The notes below the pieces were generated by a model, which saw only the letters and a list, made by a program, of their open reading frames with translations, searched no databases and was not told where the DNA came from. Shown in pieces: positions 19,992 through 29,383 of a stretch of 64,000 bases of DNA. The position numbers and the translations under genes were made by a program. Numbering within the stretch: position 1 is the stretch's first letter; each line of letters opens with the position of its first letter. The stretch covers positions 1,116,001 to 1,180,000 of the forward strand of contig NZ_CP017671.1 of NCBI RefSeq assembly GCF_001874625.1, read 5' to 3'. The stretch is from Providencia rettgeri (GTDB lineage Bacteria > Pseudomonadota > Gammaproteobacteria > Enterobacterales > Enterobacteriaceae).

Positions 19992-21278
19992 TTAAAGGTC
20001 TGGGATTTGGGAGCTAAATGCCAGAGGGGTTATCCTGACTTGCTTAACAATATTTTCGCTCATGACTAATACCTCGATAAGGTAATGGCCTACCACGATT
20101 TGCTCTTCAGGTTGAGGGATATCACCTATCACCTCTAATACCATGCCATTAACCGTCCTAGGGCCATCAATAGGGAGATTCCAATCGAATGCCTTATTTA
20201 GCTCACGGATATTGGCAGAACCGTCTACAAGTACGCTACCGTCGCTTTGTGGCAAAACCTCTTCAGCTAGTGATGGAGACATAGATGTTGTAAAGTCCCC
20301 TACAATTTCTTCTAAGATATCTTCGACAGTAATAAGACCTTGAATTTCACCATATTCGTCAACAATGATGCCTAGCTTTTCTTTGTTATGCTGAAAATTA
20401 ACAAGTTGAATATTAAGTGGCGTACTATTCGGGATGAAATAGATATTATCAGCTGCTTTAATCAGATTTTGCTTGTTGAACTCGCGTTTTTCCATCATCA
20501 AACGATAGGCTTCTCGAACACGCAAAATACCAATGGAATCATCAAGGGAATCACGATAAAGCACTATACGTCCATGAGGTGAATGCGTTAGCTGTCGAAT
20601 AATTGATTTCCAGTCATCATTTACGTCAATGCCCACAATTTCATTTCTTGGCAACATAATATCGCCAACGGTGACTTTGTCTAAATCCAATATTGAAATC
20701 AGCATGTCTTGGTTGCGACGGCTAATTTTATGCTTTGATTCGTTAACAATGGTCCGCAATTCTTCCTTGTTGACGGCATCCGTACGGGCAGTTAGCGACC
20801 GTATACCTATACAACGTAACAACAAGGCTGAAATGGTATTAAATGCCAACACAATCGGCATCATAATGACTTGTAGTGGCTTTAAAAGGTAGCTGCTAGG
20901 AAACGCAATTTTTTCTGGATACAGCGCAGCGAGTGTTTTAGGCATAACCTCGGCAAATATAAGGATCACAAATGTTAGAATCCCCGTCGCCATTGCTACA
21001 CCGGCATTGCCGTATAAACGCATGCCGATAATCGTCGCTAATGCAGAGGCGACAATATTGATCAAATTATTGCCAATAAGCACTAAACTTAAGAGTTTAT
21101 CGGGGTGCTTGAGTAATTTTTCGACGCGGATCGCAGAGCTATTGCCATGTTTTGCTAAATGTTTTAAACGATAGCGGTTTAATGTCATCATCGCTGTTTC
21201 GGAAGCAGAGAAATAGGCCGACATAAAAATTAAAACAATCAATATGATGATTAGCGTACTGGTAGACACATCATCCAA
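19992..21278 (-). CDS. CNNM/CorB family membrane protein with CBS domains (YfjD)
   Basis: 428 aa. The N-terminal CNNM (DUF21) domain (about residues 1-180) has four hydrophobic segments and SASETAMMTLNRYRLKHLAK. Two CBS domains (about 205-335) include DIMLPRNEIVGID and VEDILEEIVGDFTTS. A CorC/HlyC-type domain closes the protein. It matches E. coli YfjD/CorB, implicated in magnesium or cobalt handling. The start codon is TTG (minus 21278-21276) with AAGGAA upstream; E. coli yfjD also appears to start at TTG. It probably forms an operon with ypjD. Confidence 0.9.
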   Translation of the reverse strand: MDDVSTSTLIIILIVLIFMSAYFSASETAMMTLNRYRLKHLAKHGNSSAIRVEKLLKHPDKLLSLVLIGNNLINIVASALATIIGMRLYGNAGVAMATGILTFVILIFAEVMPKTLAALYPEKIAFPSSYLLKPLQVIMMPIVLAFNTISALLLRCIGIRSLTARTDAVNKEELRTIVNESKHKISRRNQDMLISILDLDKVTVGDIMLPRNEIVGIDVNDDWKSIIRQLTHSPHGRIVLYRDSLDDSIGILRVREAYRLMMEKREFNKQNLIKAADNIYFIPNSTPLNIQLVNFQHNKEKLGIIVDEYGEIQGLITVEDILEEIVGDFTTSMSPSLAEEVLPQSDGSVLVDGSANIRELNKAFDWNLPIDGPRTVNGMVLEVIGDIPQPEEQIVVGHYLIEVLVMSENIVKQVRITPLAFSSQIPDL

Positions 21279-21317
21279 AACAAGGTTCCTTATATGAGGC
21301 TAATGGTGGTTTAGTTG

Positions 21318-22109
21318 TCAAAATATTATAAATTCCTGTATAAGGCGGTTACCAAAAAAAGCCATTGTTAAGATAATGGAGCCCCCAACGTGGAAAAACA
21401 ACACGCGTTTACCCCGCCATCCACCATGGAAATGCCCCCAAAGCAAAGTAATATAAACAAACCAAGCAATAACAGATAATACTGATTTATGGATATTTTC
21501 TTTACCAAAAATATTATCCATATAAATAAAGCCTGTGCATAAGGTTAATGTAAGCAAAATCACACCAACCTGAGTGATATGAAACATTTTGCGTTCTACA
21601 ACCATCATGGGTGGCATATCTGGGCTAAATTTTAAGGTTTTATTTTTTAATTGGTGGTCAATCAACGCCACTTGGAGAGCATATAACGCTGCAATGAGCA
21701 ACGTTGCATAGCTCAATAAAGCTAAGCCGATATGAACGAATAGAGGGACGCTCGCTTCTAGATGAGTAATAAACTCACCGGGCATGATGGTGGATAACAT
21801 TAAATTAATGATAGCAAAACTATATACAATCGGAGTTAAGTACCAGGCTTTTCCCCAATAAGCCACAACGGTCATAATCACACACATAAGCAAGCTAACC
21901 GCAGAACCTAGATTCAACAGTGTGAGATTTTGCCCCTCGGCCTCACTGAAAATAAGTAATTTCAGTGTTATTGCATGAGTCACTAACGCAATAACAGCAA
22001 GCAAAATCGCTAGGCGACGATAGAATGGCTGCTTACGCACTTGACCGGGGACGATCAGTAGCAGACTGACCATGTATGTACAAACTGCTATGACTGCAAA
22101 TACGGGCAT
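21318..22109 (-). CDS. ypjD: Cytochrome c assembly-family inner membrane protein YpjD
   Basis: 263 aa with about eight hydrophobic segments. It belongs to the CcmC/CcsA-like haem-handling superfamily; conserved His residues occur in FVHIGLALLSYATL, HITQVGVILL and LLWGHFHGGWRGKR. The tryptophan-rich WWD signature of true CcmC proteins is not evident. It is divergent from ffh and upstream of the CorB-like gene, as in E. coli. Its exact function is unknown. Confidence 0.85.
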   Translation of the reverse strand: MPVFAVIAVCTYMVSLLLIVPGQVRKQPFYRRLAILLAVIALVTHAITLKLLIFSEAEGQNLTLLNLGSAVSLLMCVIMTVVAYWGKAWYLTPIVYSFAIINLMLSTIMPGEFITHLEASVPLFVHIGLALLSYATLLIAALYALQVALIDHQLKNKTLKFSPDMPPMMVVERKMFHITQVGVILLTLTLCTGFIYMDNIFGKENIHKSVLSVIAWFVYITLLWGHFHGGWRGKRVLFFHVGGSIILTMAFFGNRLIQEFIIF

Positions 22110-22497
22110 AGTATAGTGTCGTTGTTCTTGGTTAGTGGAAAGTTATTACATAGTATAACTTGTACGGGTGTAGGCTCCAACCATTGGACGGGCTAATCAC
22201 AGCATATTCGTTGTTGATAGCACTTCATGCGCCAACTGATTTGATTTATCACCATAAATTAGAACCATAATAACCTGTATCATCAGTTTCAAACAGGGGG
22301 CAGCGAAAAAACAATGGGCATGTTACAATAGCATAATTATTTTGCCCGAATTATTTTAGCGTTGGTTTTTCTTTCATGATTATGAAAGGATTGATACTTA
22401 TAATTCAAGTCGTTATAACCAATACACTTGAAATTAGCTGTATTAGCAACCAGATCAGGCTGAGCATCGGCCCATCAACAGAATTGAGCTAAGACAT
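22110..22497. other. ypjD-ffh divergent intergenic region
   Basis: 388 bases with no gene seen. It holds the ffh promoter candidate and, by position, the ypjD promoter. A short stretch near 22424-22452 weakly resembles the left end of an ERIC repeat but lacks its centre and right end. Confidence 0.5.
22391..22419 (+). promoter_or_regulatory. Candidate ffh promoter
   Basis: TTGATA (22391-22396), a 17-base spacer and TATAAC (22414-22419), about 80 bases before the ffh start. Called from hexamer match and position only. Confidence 0.5.
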
Positions 22498-23859
22498 ATG
22501 TTTGATAATTTAACTGACAGACTATCGCGCACGTTGCGCAATATCAGTGGGCGGGGACGCCTTACTGATGACAATATTAAAGACACATTACGCGAAGTTC
22601 GCATGGCCTTACTGGAAGCAGACGTTGCTTTGCCAGTTGTCCGTGAATTTATTCAAAAAGTCAAAGAAAGTGCTGTTGGTCAAGATGTTAATAAAAGCCT
22701 AACACCTGGCCAAGAATTTATTAAAATTGTTCAAAATGAACTGACTAGGTCGATGGGGGATGAAAACCATCAGCTTAATTTATCTGCGCAACCGCCTGCG
22801 GTAGTCTTAATGGCCGGCTTGCAAGGTGCGGGTAAAACGACCAGTGTTGCCAAGCTTGGTAAGCATTTAAAAGAAAAACAAAAGAAAAAGGTACTGGTGG
22901 TCTCAGCTGACGTTTATCGCCCTGCGGCGATCAAACAGCTAGAAACATTAGCTCAATCTGTTGGGGTTGATTTTTTCCCTTCCGATGCACAGGAAAAACC
23001 CGCAGCCATCGTACAAAAAGCATTAAAACATGCACAGTTACAATTCTATGATGTGTTGTTAGTGGATACCGCCGGTCGTTTACACGTTGATGAAGCGATG
23101 ATGGAGGAAATCCAAGAAGTTCACCGCATTATCAAACCCGTTGAAACCTTATTTGTCGTTGATGCAATGACAGGTCAAGATGCGGCAAATACTGCAAAAG
23201 CGTTTAATGAAGCATTGCCACTGACAGGGGTTGTATTAACCAAAGTTGATGGGGATGCTCGAGGCGGTGCGGCACTGTCAATCCGTGCTATCACAGGCAA
23301 GCCAATTAAATTCTTAGGGGTTGGTGAAAAAACTGATGCCTTAGAGCCTTTTCACCCTGAGCGTGTCGCTTCCCGTATCCTTGGTATGGGGGATGTGATT
23401 TCTCTGATTGAAGAGATCGAACATAAAGTTGACCGTGATGAAGCTGAAAAATTAGCGAAAAAGCTAAAAACGGGTGATAGCTTTGATTTAAATGACTTCC
23501 TGAGCCAATTAAAGCAAATGCGTAATATGGGCGGCATGGCGAGTATGATGAGTAAAATGCCGGGGATGTCCCAATTACCTGATGCCGTCAAATCGCAAAT
23601 GGATGATAAAATCACTGTTCGAATGGAAGCGATGATTAATTCTATGACGCGTAAAGAGCGTGAGAAACCGGAAATTATTAAAGGTTCACGTAAACGTCGT
23701 ATCGCAGCAGGTTCTGGTACAACAGTACAAGAGGTGAACCGCCTCTTAAAACAATTTGATGATATGCAGCGCATGATGAAGAAAATGAAAAAAGGCGGCT
23801 TAGCCAAGATGATGCGCGGCATGAAGGGTATGATGCCTCCGGGTTTTCCGGGGCGTTAA
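22498..23859 (+). CDS. ffh: Signal recognition particle protein Ffh
   Basis: GTPase of the signal recognition particle. It binds 4.5S RNA and hydrophobic signal sequences and delivers nascent membrane proteins to FtsY and SecYEG. 453 aa, as in E. coli. The N-domain is followed by the G-domain with GLQGAGKT (107-114), DTAGR and TKVDGDARGG. The methionine-rich M-domain (about 330-453) carries the RNA-binding SGTTVQEVNRLLKQF and a C-terminus full of MMKKMKKGG-type runs. It lies upstream of the rpsP operon, the conserved arrangement. Confidence 0.98.
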   Translation: MFDNLTDRLSRTLRNISGRGRLTDDNIKDTLREVRMALLEADVALPVVREFIQKVKESAVGQDVNKSLTPGQEFIKIVQNELTRSMGDENHQLNLSAQPPAVVLMAGLQGAGKTTSVAKLGKHLKEKQKKKVLVVSADVYRPAAIKQLETLAQSVGVDFFPSDAQEKPAAIVQKALKHAQLQFYDVLLVDTAGRLHVDEAMMEEIQEVHRIIKPVETLFVVDAMTGQDAANTAKAFNEALPLTGVVLTKVDGDARGGAALSIRAITGKPIKFLGVGEKTDALEPFHPERVASRILGMGDVISLIEEIEHKVDRDEAEKLAKKLKTGDSFDLNDFLSQLKQMRNMGGMASMMSKMPGMSQLPDAVKSQMDDKITVRMEAMINSMTRKEREKPEIIKGSRKRRIAAGSGTTVQEVNRLLKQFDDMQRMMKKMKKGGLAKMMRGMKGMMPPGFPGR

Positions 23860-23891
23860 ACAATAAAGCCTCAAACAAAACGTACTTTTGA

Positions 23892-23919
23892 TTGATTTTT
23901 GCGTCAAAGTGAGTAAACT
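23892..23919 (+). promoter_or_regulatory. Candidate rpsP operon promoter
   Basis: TTGATT (23892-23897), 16 bases, TAAACT (23914-23919), then TTTTCGGGC as a partly GC-rich discriminator. Hexamer match and position only. Confidence 0.45.
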
Positions 23920-23941
23920 TTTCGGGCTTTTTATATGACAG

Positions 23942-23976
23942 CCGGACTCTATCCCTCGATGGAGTCTGGTTGTTTT
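23942..23976 (+). terminator. Hairpin in the rpsP leader
   Basis: Arms CCGGACTC and GAGTCTGG (23942-23969, one G-T pair), followed by TTGTTTTG. It lies 26 bases before the rpsP start and could end ffh transcripts or attenuate the ribosomal protein operon. Confidence 0.5.
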
Positions 23977-23995
23977 GTTAACTAATGAGGATGTT

Positions 23996-24244
23996 ATGGT
24001 AACAATTCGTTTATCTCGTGGCGGCGCTAAAAAACGTCCGTTCTACCAAATCGTTGTAACCGATAGCCGCAATGCGCGTGACGGTCGTTTCATTGAGCGT
24101 ATCGGTTTCTTCAACCCGATCGCAGCAGGTCAAGCAGAAGAACTGCGTTTAGATCTGGACCGTGTTGAGCATTGGGTTGGCTTAGGCGCAACTATTTCTG
24201 ACCGTGTTGCACAACTGGTCAAACAAGCTAAGAAAGTAGCTTAA
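23996..24244 (+). CDS. rpsP: 30S ribosomal protein S16
   Basis: 82-aa ribosomal protein of the small subunit, nearly identical to E. coli S16 from [21 protein letters not shown] through [11 protein letters not shown]. The start is placed at 23996 (GAGG upstream) rather than the in-frame ATG at 23975. It is first gene of rpsP-rimM-trmD-rplS. Confidence 0.98.
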   Translation: MVTIRLSRGGAKKRPFYQIVVTDSRNARDGRFIERIGFFNPIAAGQAEELRLDLDRVEHWVGLGATISDRVAQLVKQAKKVA

Positions 24245-24262
24245 TCTGTCACGGTGGTAACA

Positions 24263-24808
24263 ATGAGCAAGCAAACTAAGTTACTGCCACCTGAAAACCC
24301 AATTGTATTGGGCAAATTAGGTGCAGCATACGGTATTCGCGGTTGGCTCAAAGTTTTTTCGTCCACCGAACATGCTGAAAGTATTTTTGATTATCAGCCT
24401 TGGTTTATCCAACGTTCAGGTCAATGGCAACACATTGAAATTGAAGATTGGAAACATCATAACAAGGATATCATTGTTAAGCTGGGTGGGGTCGATGACC
24501 GCGACGCAGCAGCACTCTTGACTAACTTTGAAATTGCGGTGAATTCAACCCAACTTCCTGAGTTAGAAAACGAATACTACTGGAAAGACCTTATGGGTTG
24601 CCAAGTTGTTACGTTACAAGGGTATGGCCTTGGTATTGTTACTGACATGATGGAAACTGGTTCAAATGATGTACTAGTTATTAAGGCGAATTTAAAAGAT
24701 GCATTTGGCATCAAGGAGCGGTTAGTTCCGTTTCTTGATGGGCAGGTTATCAAGAAAGTCGATCTCGATGCCAAACTTATTGAAGTGGATTGGGATCCTG
24801 GTTTTTAA
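24263..24808 (+). CDS. rimM: Ribosome maturation factor RimM
   Basis: Assists 30S subunit assembly by binding S19 and the 16S head region. 181 aa. The N-terminal RimM domain has [22 protein letters not shown]. The C-terminal PRC-barrel has [12 protein letters not shown] and ends VDWDPGF exactly as in E. coli. The ATG at 24263 is favoured by the CGGTGG site six bases upstream and by homology to MSKQ starts. It lies 18 bases after rpsP. Confidence 0.96.
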   Translation: MSKQTKLLPPENPIVLGKLGAAYGIRGWLKVFSSTEHAESIFDYQPWFIQRSGQWQHIEIEDWKHHNKDIIVKLGGVDDRDAAALLTNFEIAVNSTQLPELENEYYWKDLMGCQVVTLQGYGLGIVTDMMETGSNDVLVIKANLKDAFGIKERLVPFLDGQVIKKVDLDAKLIEVDWDPGF

Positions 24809-24846
24809 ATCTCCGGTTGAACGGTTTTGATAAGTGGGACTAAATT

Positions 24847-25611
24847 ATGTGGATTGGTGTAATTAGCCTGTTTCCCGAAATGTTCCGCGCAATAACCGAG
24901 TACGGGGTAACTGGTCGGGCAGTGAAAAATGGCCTGCTGACTGTTGAGTGCTGGAATCCTAGGGATTTTACCCATGATAGGCATAAAACAGTCGATGATC
25001 GCCCCTATGGAGGTGGTCCAGGTATGCTGATGATGGTTCAACCTTTAAAGGATGCAATCAACACAGCAAGAACTGAGGCCGGTGTTGGTGCAAAGGTTAT
25101 TTATCTTTCACCTCAAGGGCGCAAATTAAGTCAAGACGGCGTTTGCGAACTAGCAACCAATGAGAAGCTAATTCTTGTTTGTGGTCGCTATGAAGGTATT
25201 GATGAGCGTATTATTCAAACCGAAGTTGACGAAGAATGGTCAATTGGTGATTACGTTCTCAGTGGTGGGGAACTCCCTGCTATGGTGTTGATAGACTCAG
25301 TCTCGCGGTTTATTCCGGGAGTACTTGGTCATCAAGCTTCTGCACAAGAAGATTCTTTTGCTGATGGCTTGTTAGATTGTCCACATTATACCCGCCCTGA
25401 AGTGTTAGATGGCATGCAAGTTCCTGAGGTACTGCTTTCAGGGAATCATGCCAAAATAGATAGTTGGCGCATGAAACAATCACTTGGTCGTACCTGGCTT
25501 AGAAGACCTGAGCTTCTGGAAAGCCTAGCTCTGACTGACGAGCAGAGGATGTTGCTGACTGAATTCCAAAATGAATATCAGTCCGAGCAACAAATGAATC
25601 CAGACAATTAA
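24847..25611 (+). CDS. trmD: tRNA (guanine-37-N1)-methyltransferase TrmD
   Basis: SPOUT-class enzyme that makes m1G37 in tRNAs for Leu, Pro and Arg, preventing +1 frameshifts. 254 aa. The trefoil-knot SAM-binding sequences [14 protein letters not shown] and [20 protein letters not shown] are present, with the substrate-binding [18 protein letters not shown]-terminus. It is third gene of the rpsP operon. Confidence 0.98.
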   Translation: MWIGVISLFPEMFRAITEYGVTGRAVKNGLLTVECWNPRDFTHDRHKTVDDRPYGGGPGMLMMVQPLKDAINTARTEAGVGAKVIYLSPQGRKLSQDGVCELATNEKLILVCGRYEGIDERIIQTEVDEEWSIGDYVLSGGELPAMVLIDSVSRFIPGVLGHQASAQEDSFADGLLDCPHYTRPEVLDGMQVPEVLLSGNHAKIDSWRMKQSLGRTWLRRPELLESLALTDEQRMLLTEFQNEYQSEQQMNPDN

Positions 25612-25637
25612 TTGTCTAAACATATCAGTTTACCTAG

Positions 25638-26006
<369 letters not shown>

Positions 26007-26043
26007 TACGCTTTCGCTACATCCGAAAGTTATGTTATGAGAG

Positions 26044-26068
26044 AGGCCCGCAGATGCGGGCCTTTTTA
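26044..26068 (+). terminator. Terminator of the rpsP-rimM-trmD-rplS operon
   Basis: Stem AGGCCCGC/GCGGGCCT with AGAT loop followed by TTTT, about 38 bases past the rplS stop. Confidence 0.93.
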
Positions 26069-26076
26069 TATTTGTC

Positions 26077-26594
26077 ACTATATTCGTCATATTTCAAGTT
26101 GTAGCTGTGTTGGCAGCACTCATTCGCACTAGTCACATACTTGTGTATGCTCCTAGCGCCTCATTCCTTTGCCGCCTTGCTACACCTCGAACTATTTAGA
26201 ATATAGCTGAGAGAGTTTATCTTAAGTCCTAGCTGTGTTGGCAGCACTTATTCGCACTAGTCACATACTTGTGTATGCTCCTAGCGCCTCATTCCTTTGC
26301 CGCCTTGCTACACCTCGAACTATTTAGAATATAGCTGAGAGAGTTTATCTTAAGTCCTAGCTGTGTTGGCAGCACTTATTCGCACTAGTCACATACTTGT
26401 GTATGCTCCTAGCGCCTCATTCCTTTGCCGCCTTGCTACACCTCGAACTATTTAGAATATAGCTGAGAGAGTTTATCTCAAGTCCTAGCTGTGTTGGCAG
26501 CACTCATTCGCACTAGTCACATACTTGTGTATGCTCCTAGCGCCTCATTCCTTTGCCGCCTTGCTACACCTCGAACTATTTAGAACATAGCTGA
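26077..26594. repeat. Tandem array of four ERIC elements (128-bp period)
   Basis: Four near-identical copies run head to tail; the shared TAGCTGTGTTGGCAGCAC begins at 26102, 26230, 26358 and 26486, exactly 128 bases apart. Each copy aligns along its length with the enterobacterial ERIC consensus. Recognisable parts are TTCAAGTTG at the left of copy 1, TGTTGGCAGC, the central palindrome CATACTTGTGTATG, CTTTGCCGCCTTGCTAC, and CTCGAACTATTTAGAATATAG. Copies differ by only a few bases (CACTC versus CACTT; ATCTT versus ATCTC). They lie between the rplS terminator and the aroF regulatory region. There is no coding capacity. Confidence 0.92.
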
Positions 26595-26608
26595 TAATTT
26601 ACCCCATA

Positions 26609-26728
26609 TGTAAATAAATAATTACACATTGTTTGTTTTTATTTGATTTATTAAAGTATTGAAATGTTAAATTAATGTAAAAATTCAATTTATTCAATAT
26701 TTTATATTAGTGTAAATAATTTTATACG
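26609..26728 (+). promoter_or_regulatory. TyrR-type boxes upstream of aroF
   Basis: TyrR boxes follow TGTAAA-N6-TTTACA. A strong candidate is TGTAAATAAATAATTACA (26609-26626). Weaker half-matching boxes lie at 26676-26693 (TGTAAAAATTCAATTTAT) and 26711-26728 (TGTAAATAATTTTATACG). Three boxes upstream of aroF-tyrA are also known in E. coli, where TyrR with tyrosine represses the operon. Confidence 0.65.
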
Positions 26729-26755
26729 AAAGTGGAAATATTTTACATAAATGGA

Positions 26756-26783
26756 TTGAATTGTTTACGATGCATGGTATGTT
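26756..26783 (+). promoter_or_regulatory. Candidate aroF-tyrA promoter
   Basis: TTGAAT (26756-26761), a 16-base spacer and TATGTT (26778-26783), about 55 bases before aroF and just downstream of the TyrR-type boxes. Confidence 0.5.
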
Positions 26784-26837
26784 ATTAACACGCACTTAAT
26801 CACAATAAACAAATATAAGCTAATAAGTAGGTAAAAA

Positions 26838-27932
26838 ATGATCATGCAAAAAGATGTACTCAACAATGTGAATATTCAAGATGAGCAGGTATTAATTACT
26901 CCTGAGAGTCTGAAACAGAAATATCCGCTGAGTCACAGCAGCCTGCATGCCATTGCGACATCGCGCCAAGTGATTGCCGACATCATTCACCAACGTGATC
27001 CTCGCTTACTCGTGGTATGTGGTCCTTGCTCAATCCATGATGTGGATGCCGCTATTGAATATGGTGAGCGCCTGAAAAAATTAGCCGAAGAATTAAGTGA
27101 TAGCTTATATATTGTGATGCGCGTGTACTTTGAAAAACCTCGTACTACAGTAGGTTGGAAAGGTTTAATTAGTGACCCATTCATGGACGGTTCTTTTGAA
27201 ATGGAAAAGGGGTTACATATTGCTCGTGATTTATTAACCAGCTTAGTCAATATGGGGCTGCCATTAGCAACTGAAGCATTAGACCCTAATAATCCACAAT
27301 ACTTAGGGGATTTATTTAGCTGGTCTGCAATTGGTGCTAGAACAACAGAATCTCAGACTCACCGTGAAATGGCATCTGGTTTATCTATGCCTGTTGGCTT
27401 CAAAAACGGAACTGATGGTAGTTTATCTACGGCAATCAATGCATTAAAAGCTGCTGCTATGCCTCACCGTTTTATGGGGATTAACCAATCTGGTCAAGTG
27501 TGTTTATTACACACAAAAGGTAATAGTAATGGCCATGTTATATTACGTGGCGGTAAAAAGCCTAACTATGAAGCTGAAGATATTGCAGCTTGTGAAGTTG
27601 AAATGAAAAAAGCGGGCTTAGCACCATCGTTAATGGTGGATTGTAGCCATGGCAACTCGAATAAAGACTACCGCCGTCAGCCACAGGTTGTTGATTCAAT
27701 TATTGAACAAATTGTTAATGGTAATGAGTCAATTACAGGTATTATGTTAGAAAGCCATATTAATGAAGGTAATCAAACGTCTGAACAAGCACGTGATATG
27801 ATGAAATACGGCGTCTCTGTGACAGATGCTTGCATTAATTGGCAAACAACAGAAACTGTATTGCGCAATTTGCATCAAGCACTGCTACCAGTGCTAGAAC
27901 AACGCGCACAAAAACTGAGTAAAGTGAGCTGA
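26838..27932 (+). CDS. aroF: 3-deoxy-7-phosphoheptulonate synthase, AroF type
   Basis: First committed step of aromatic synthesis, condensing PEP and erythrose-4-phosphate. 364 aa, type I DAHP synthase. [44 protein letters not shown] and [11 protein letters not shown] carry the metal and substrate residues. The N-terminus ([10 protein letters not shown]) and the partner gene tyrA identify the tyrosine-sensitive AroF. The ATG at 26838 suits an AGTAGG site; an ATG at 26844 matches the E. coli start. It is followed by tyrA after 13 bases. Confidence 0.95.
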   Translation: MIMQKDVLNNVNIQDEQVLITPESLKQKYPLSHSSLHAIATSRQVIADIIHQRDPRLLVVCGPCSIHDVDAAIEYGERLKKLAEELSDSLYIVMRVYFEKPRTTVGWKGLISDPFMDGSFEMEKGLHIARDLLTSLVNMGLPLATEALDPNNPQYLGDLFSWSAIGARTTESQTHREMASGLSMPVGFKNGTDGSLSTAINALKAAAMPHRFMGINQSGQVCLLHTKGNSNGHVILRGGKKPNYEAEDIAACEVEMKKAGLAPSLMVDCSHGNSNKDYRRQPQVVDSIIEQIVNGNESITGIMLESHINEGNQTSEQARDMMKYGVSVTDACINWQTTETVLRNLHQALLPVLEQRAQKLSKVS

Positions 27933-27945
27933 TCAGGGTATTGGT

Positions 27946-29067
27946 ATGTCTGCTGAATTATCCCATTTACGGGAAAAAATTGATGAGGTTGATAAATCGT
28001 TATTAGATTTATTGGCAAAAAGGCTGCAATTGGTTGCTGAGGTCGGTGAGGTAAAAAGCTTACATGGGTTACCAATATACGTGCCTGAACGTGAATCAAG
28101 CATGTTAGCTGCTCGTCGTGCTGAAGCTGAGCGAATGGGGGTCCCTCCTGATCTTATCGAGGATATTCTTCGGCGGGTCATGCGTGAGTCCTATGCTCGT
28201 GAAAATGATAAAGGGTTCAAAACATTGAACCCATCAGCAGGGCCGATAGTCATTGTCGGTGGCGATGGAAAAATGGGGCGGTTATTTCATCGTCTCCTCA
28301 CTTTATCGGGCTATCAAGTTAAGTCATTAACTGAAAATGATTGGTCTAAGGCCGAGTCGATTGTCGCGGGCGCTAGTATAGTAATGGTGAGTGTACCTAT
28401 TCATTTGACGGTTCAAGTGATCAACAAATTACCCAAACTAGACAAAGACACAATCTTAGTGGATATCGCTTCTATTAAGCAGCAACCACTAGACGCTATG
28501 TTAGCGGCTCATGATGGGCCAGTATTGGGGCTTCACCCAATGTTTGGTCCTGATATTGGTAGTGTTGCAAAGCAGGTCTTTGCCTATTGTCATGGCCGTG
28601 GTGCTGGATCTTATCAATGGTTCCTTGAGCAGCTATTAGTTTGGGGAGCTAGACTGAAAGAAATTTCGGCAAAAGAACACGATAAAAACATGAGCTTTAT
28701 CCAAGCGTTACGTCATTTTACGACCTTTACGTATGGGCAAAATTTAGCGAAAGAAAATATCGACTTGCAGCAATTGCTTGAATTATCGTCACCTATTTAT
28801 CGCTTAGAATTAGCGATGGTTGGGCGGTTATTCGCGCAAGACCCGCAGCTATACGCAGATATCATTATGTCTTCTGAAGAAAATGTTGAGTTGATCCGTC
28901 GTTACCATCAGTTGTTAGGAAACTCAATTGACTTACTTGAAAGCAAAGATAAAGCGGAATTTATTCGCCAATTTAATCATGTTAGTGAATGGTTTGGTGA
29001 AGATGCCCACCATTTTATGAAAGAAAGTCAGTCGTTATTGCAAAGAGCGAACGATAACCGTAAATAA
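27946..29067 (+). CDS. tyrA: Bifunctional chorismate mutase / prephenate dehydrogenase
   Basis: T-protein of tyrosine synthesis: chorismate to prephenate to 4-hydroxyphenylpyruvate, NAD-dependent. 373 aa, as in E. coli. The chorismate mutase domain (about 1-90) contains [22 protein letters not shown]. The dehydrogenase starts at [13 protein letters not shown] (Rossmann glycines 105-112) and includes [12 protein letters not shown]. It forms an operon with aroF and is closed by a hairpin. In E. coli pheA follows convergently; here a chemoreceptor gene lies between them. Confidence 0.96.
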   Translation: MSAELSHLREKIDEVDKSLLDLLAKRLQLVAEVGEVKSLHGLPIYVPERESSMLAARRAEAERMGVPPDLIEDILRRVMRESYARENDKGFKTLNPSAGPIVIVGGDGKMGRLFHRLLTLSGYQVKSLTENDWSKAESIVAGASIVMVSVPIHLTVQVINKLPKLDKDTILVDIASIKQQPLDAMLAAHDGPVLGLHPMFGPDIGSVAKQVFAYCHGRGAGSYQWFLEQLLVWGARLKEISAKEHDKNMSFIQALRHFTTFTYGQNLAKENIDLQQLLELSSPIYRLELAMVGRLFAQDPQLYADIIMSSEENVELIRRYHQLLGNSIDLLESKDKAEFIRQFNHVSEWFGEDAHHFMKESQSLLQRANDNRK

Positions 29068-29076
29068 TCATTCCTC

Positions 29077-29115
29077 GCCTTCTATCGTATTTCTTGCGGT
29101 AGGAGGCTTTATTTC
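29077..29115 (+). terminator. Terminator of aroF-tyrA
   Basis: Imperfect stem GCCT-CTA-CG paired with CG-TAG-AGGC around a TATTTCTTG loop, followed by TTTATTTCTTC. It lies 10 bases after the tyrA stop. Confidence 0.65.
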
Positions 29116-29320
29116 TTCTGCGAATGCATTGTTATGCCTTACAAATACTAATTTTAGACAATCTAATTCTGATTATTTATTTAAAATAAGTAATTGTACT
29201 TACTTCTGTAGTTTCTCTCGAATAATATCCTTAGCTTCTCAAAAAGCAAGTTATCCACTATTTAATTCTAAATTAATCAATTTTTAAAATTGATATTTAT
29301 AAATCGATCGATTTAAATGA

Positions 29321-29347
29321 TAAAGGTTTGGCTGGCTTTACCGATAA
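29321..29347 (+). promoter_or_regulatory. Sigma-28 (FliA) flagellar-class promoter for the chemoreceptor
   Basis: TAAAGGTT (29321-29328), 11 bases, ACCGATAA (29340-29347). This matches the FliA consensus TAAAGTTT-N11-GCCGATAA at 14 of 16 positions and lies 37 bases before the start codon, so the receptor is probably a late flagellar-regulon gene. Confidence 0.8.
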
Positions 29348-29383
29348 CACTAATCATTAAATGATGGCTAGTGTGGTAAACAT

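Noticed and set aside
22424-22452. Truncated ERIC left end upstream of ffh
   Set aside because: Only about 16 bases resemble ERIC (TAGCTGTATTAGCAAC); the central palindrome and right end are missing, so chance similarity cannot be excluded.
26077-26594. Possible CRISPR array
   Set aside because: The 128-base period has no unique spacers; each unit is a full ERIC palindrome. No cas genes are near.
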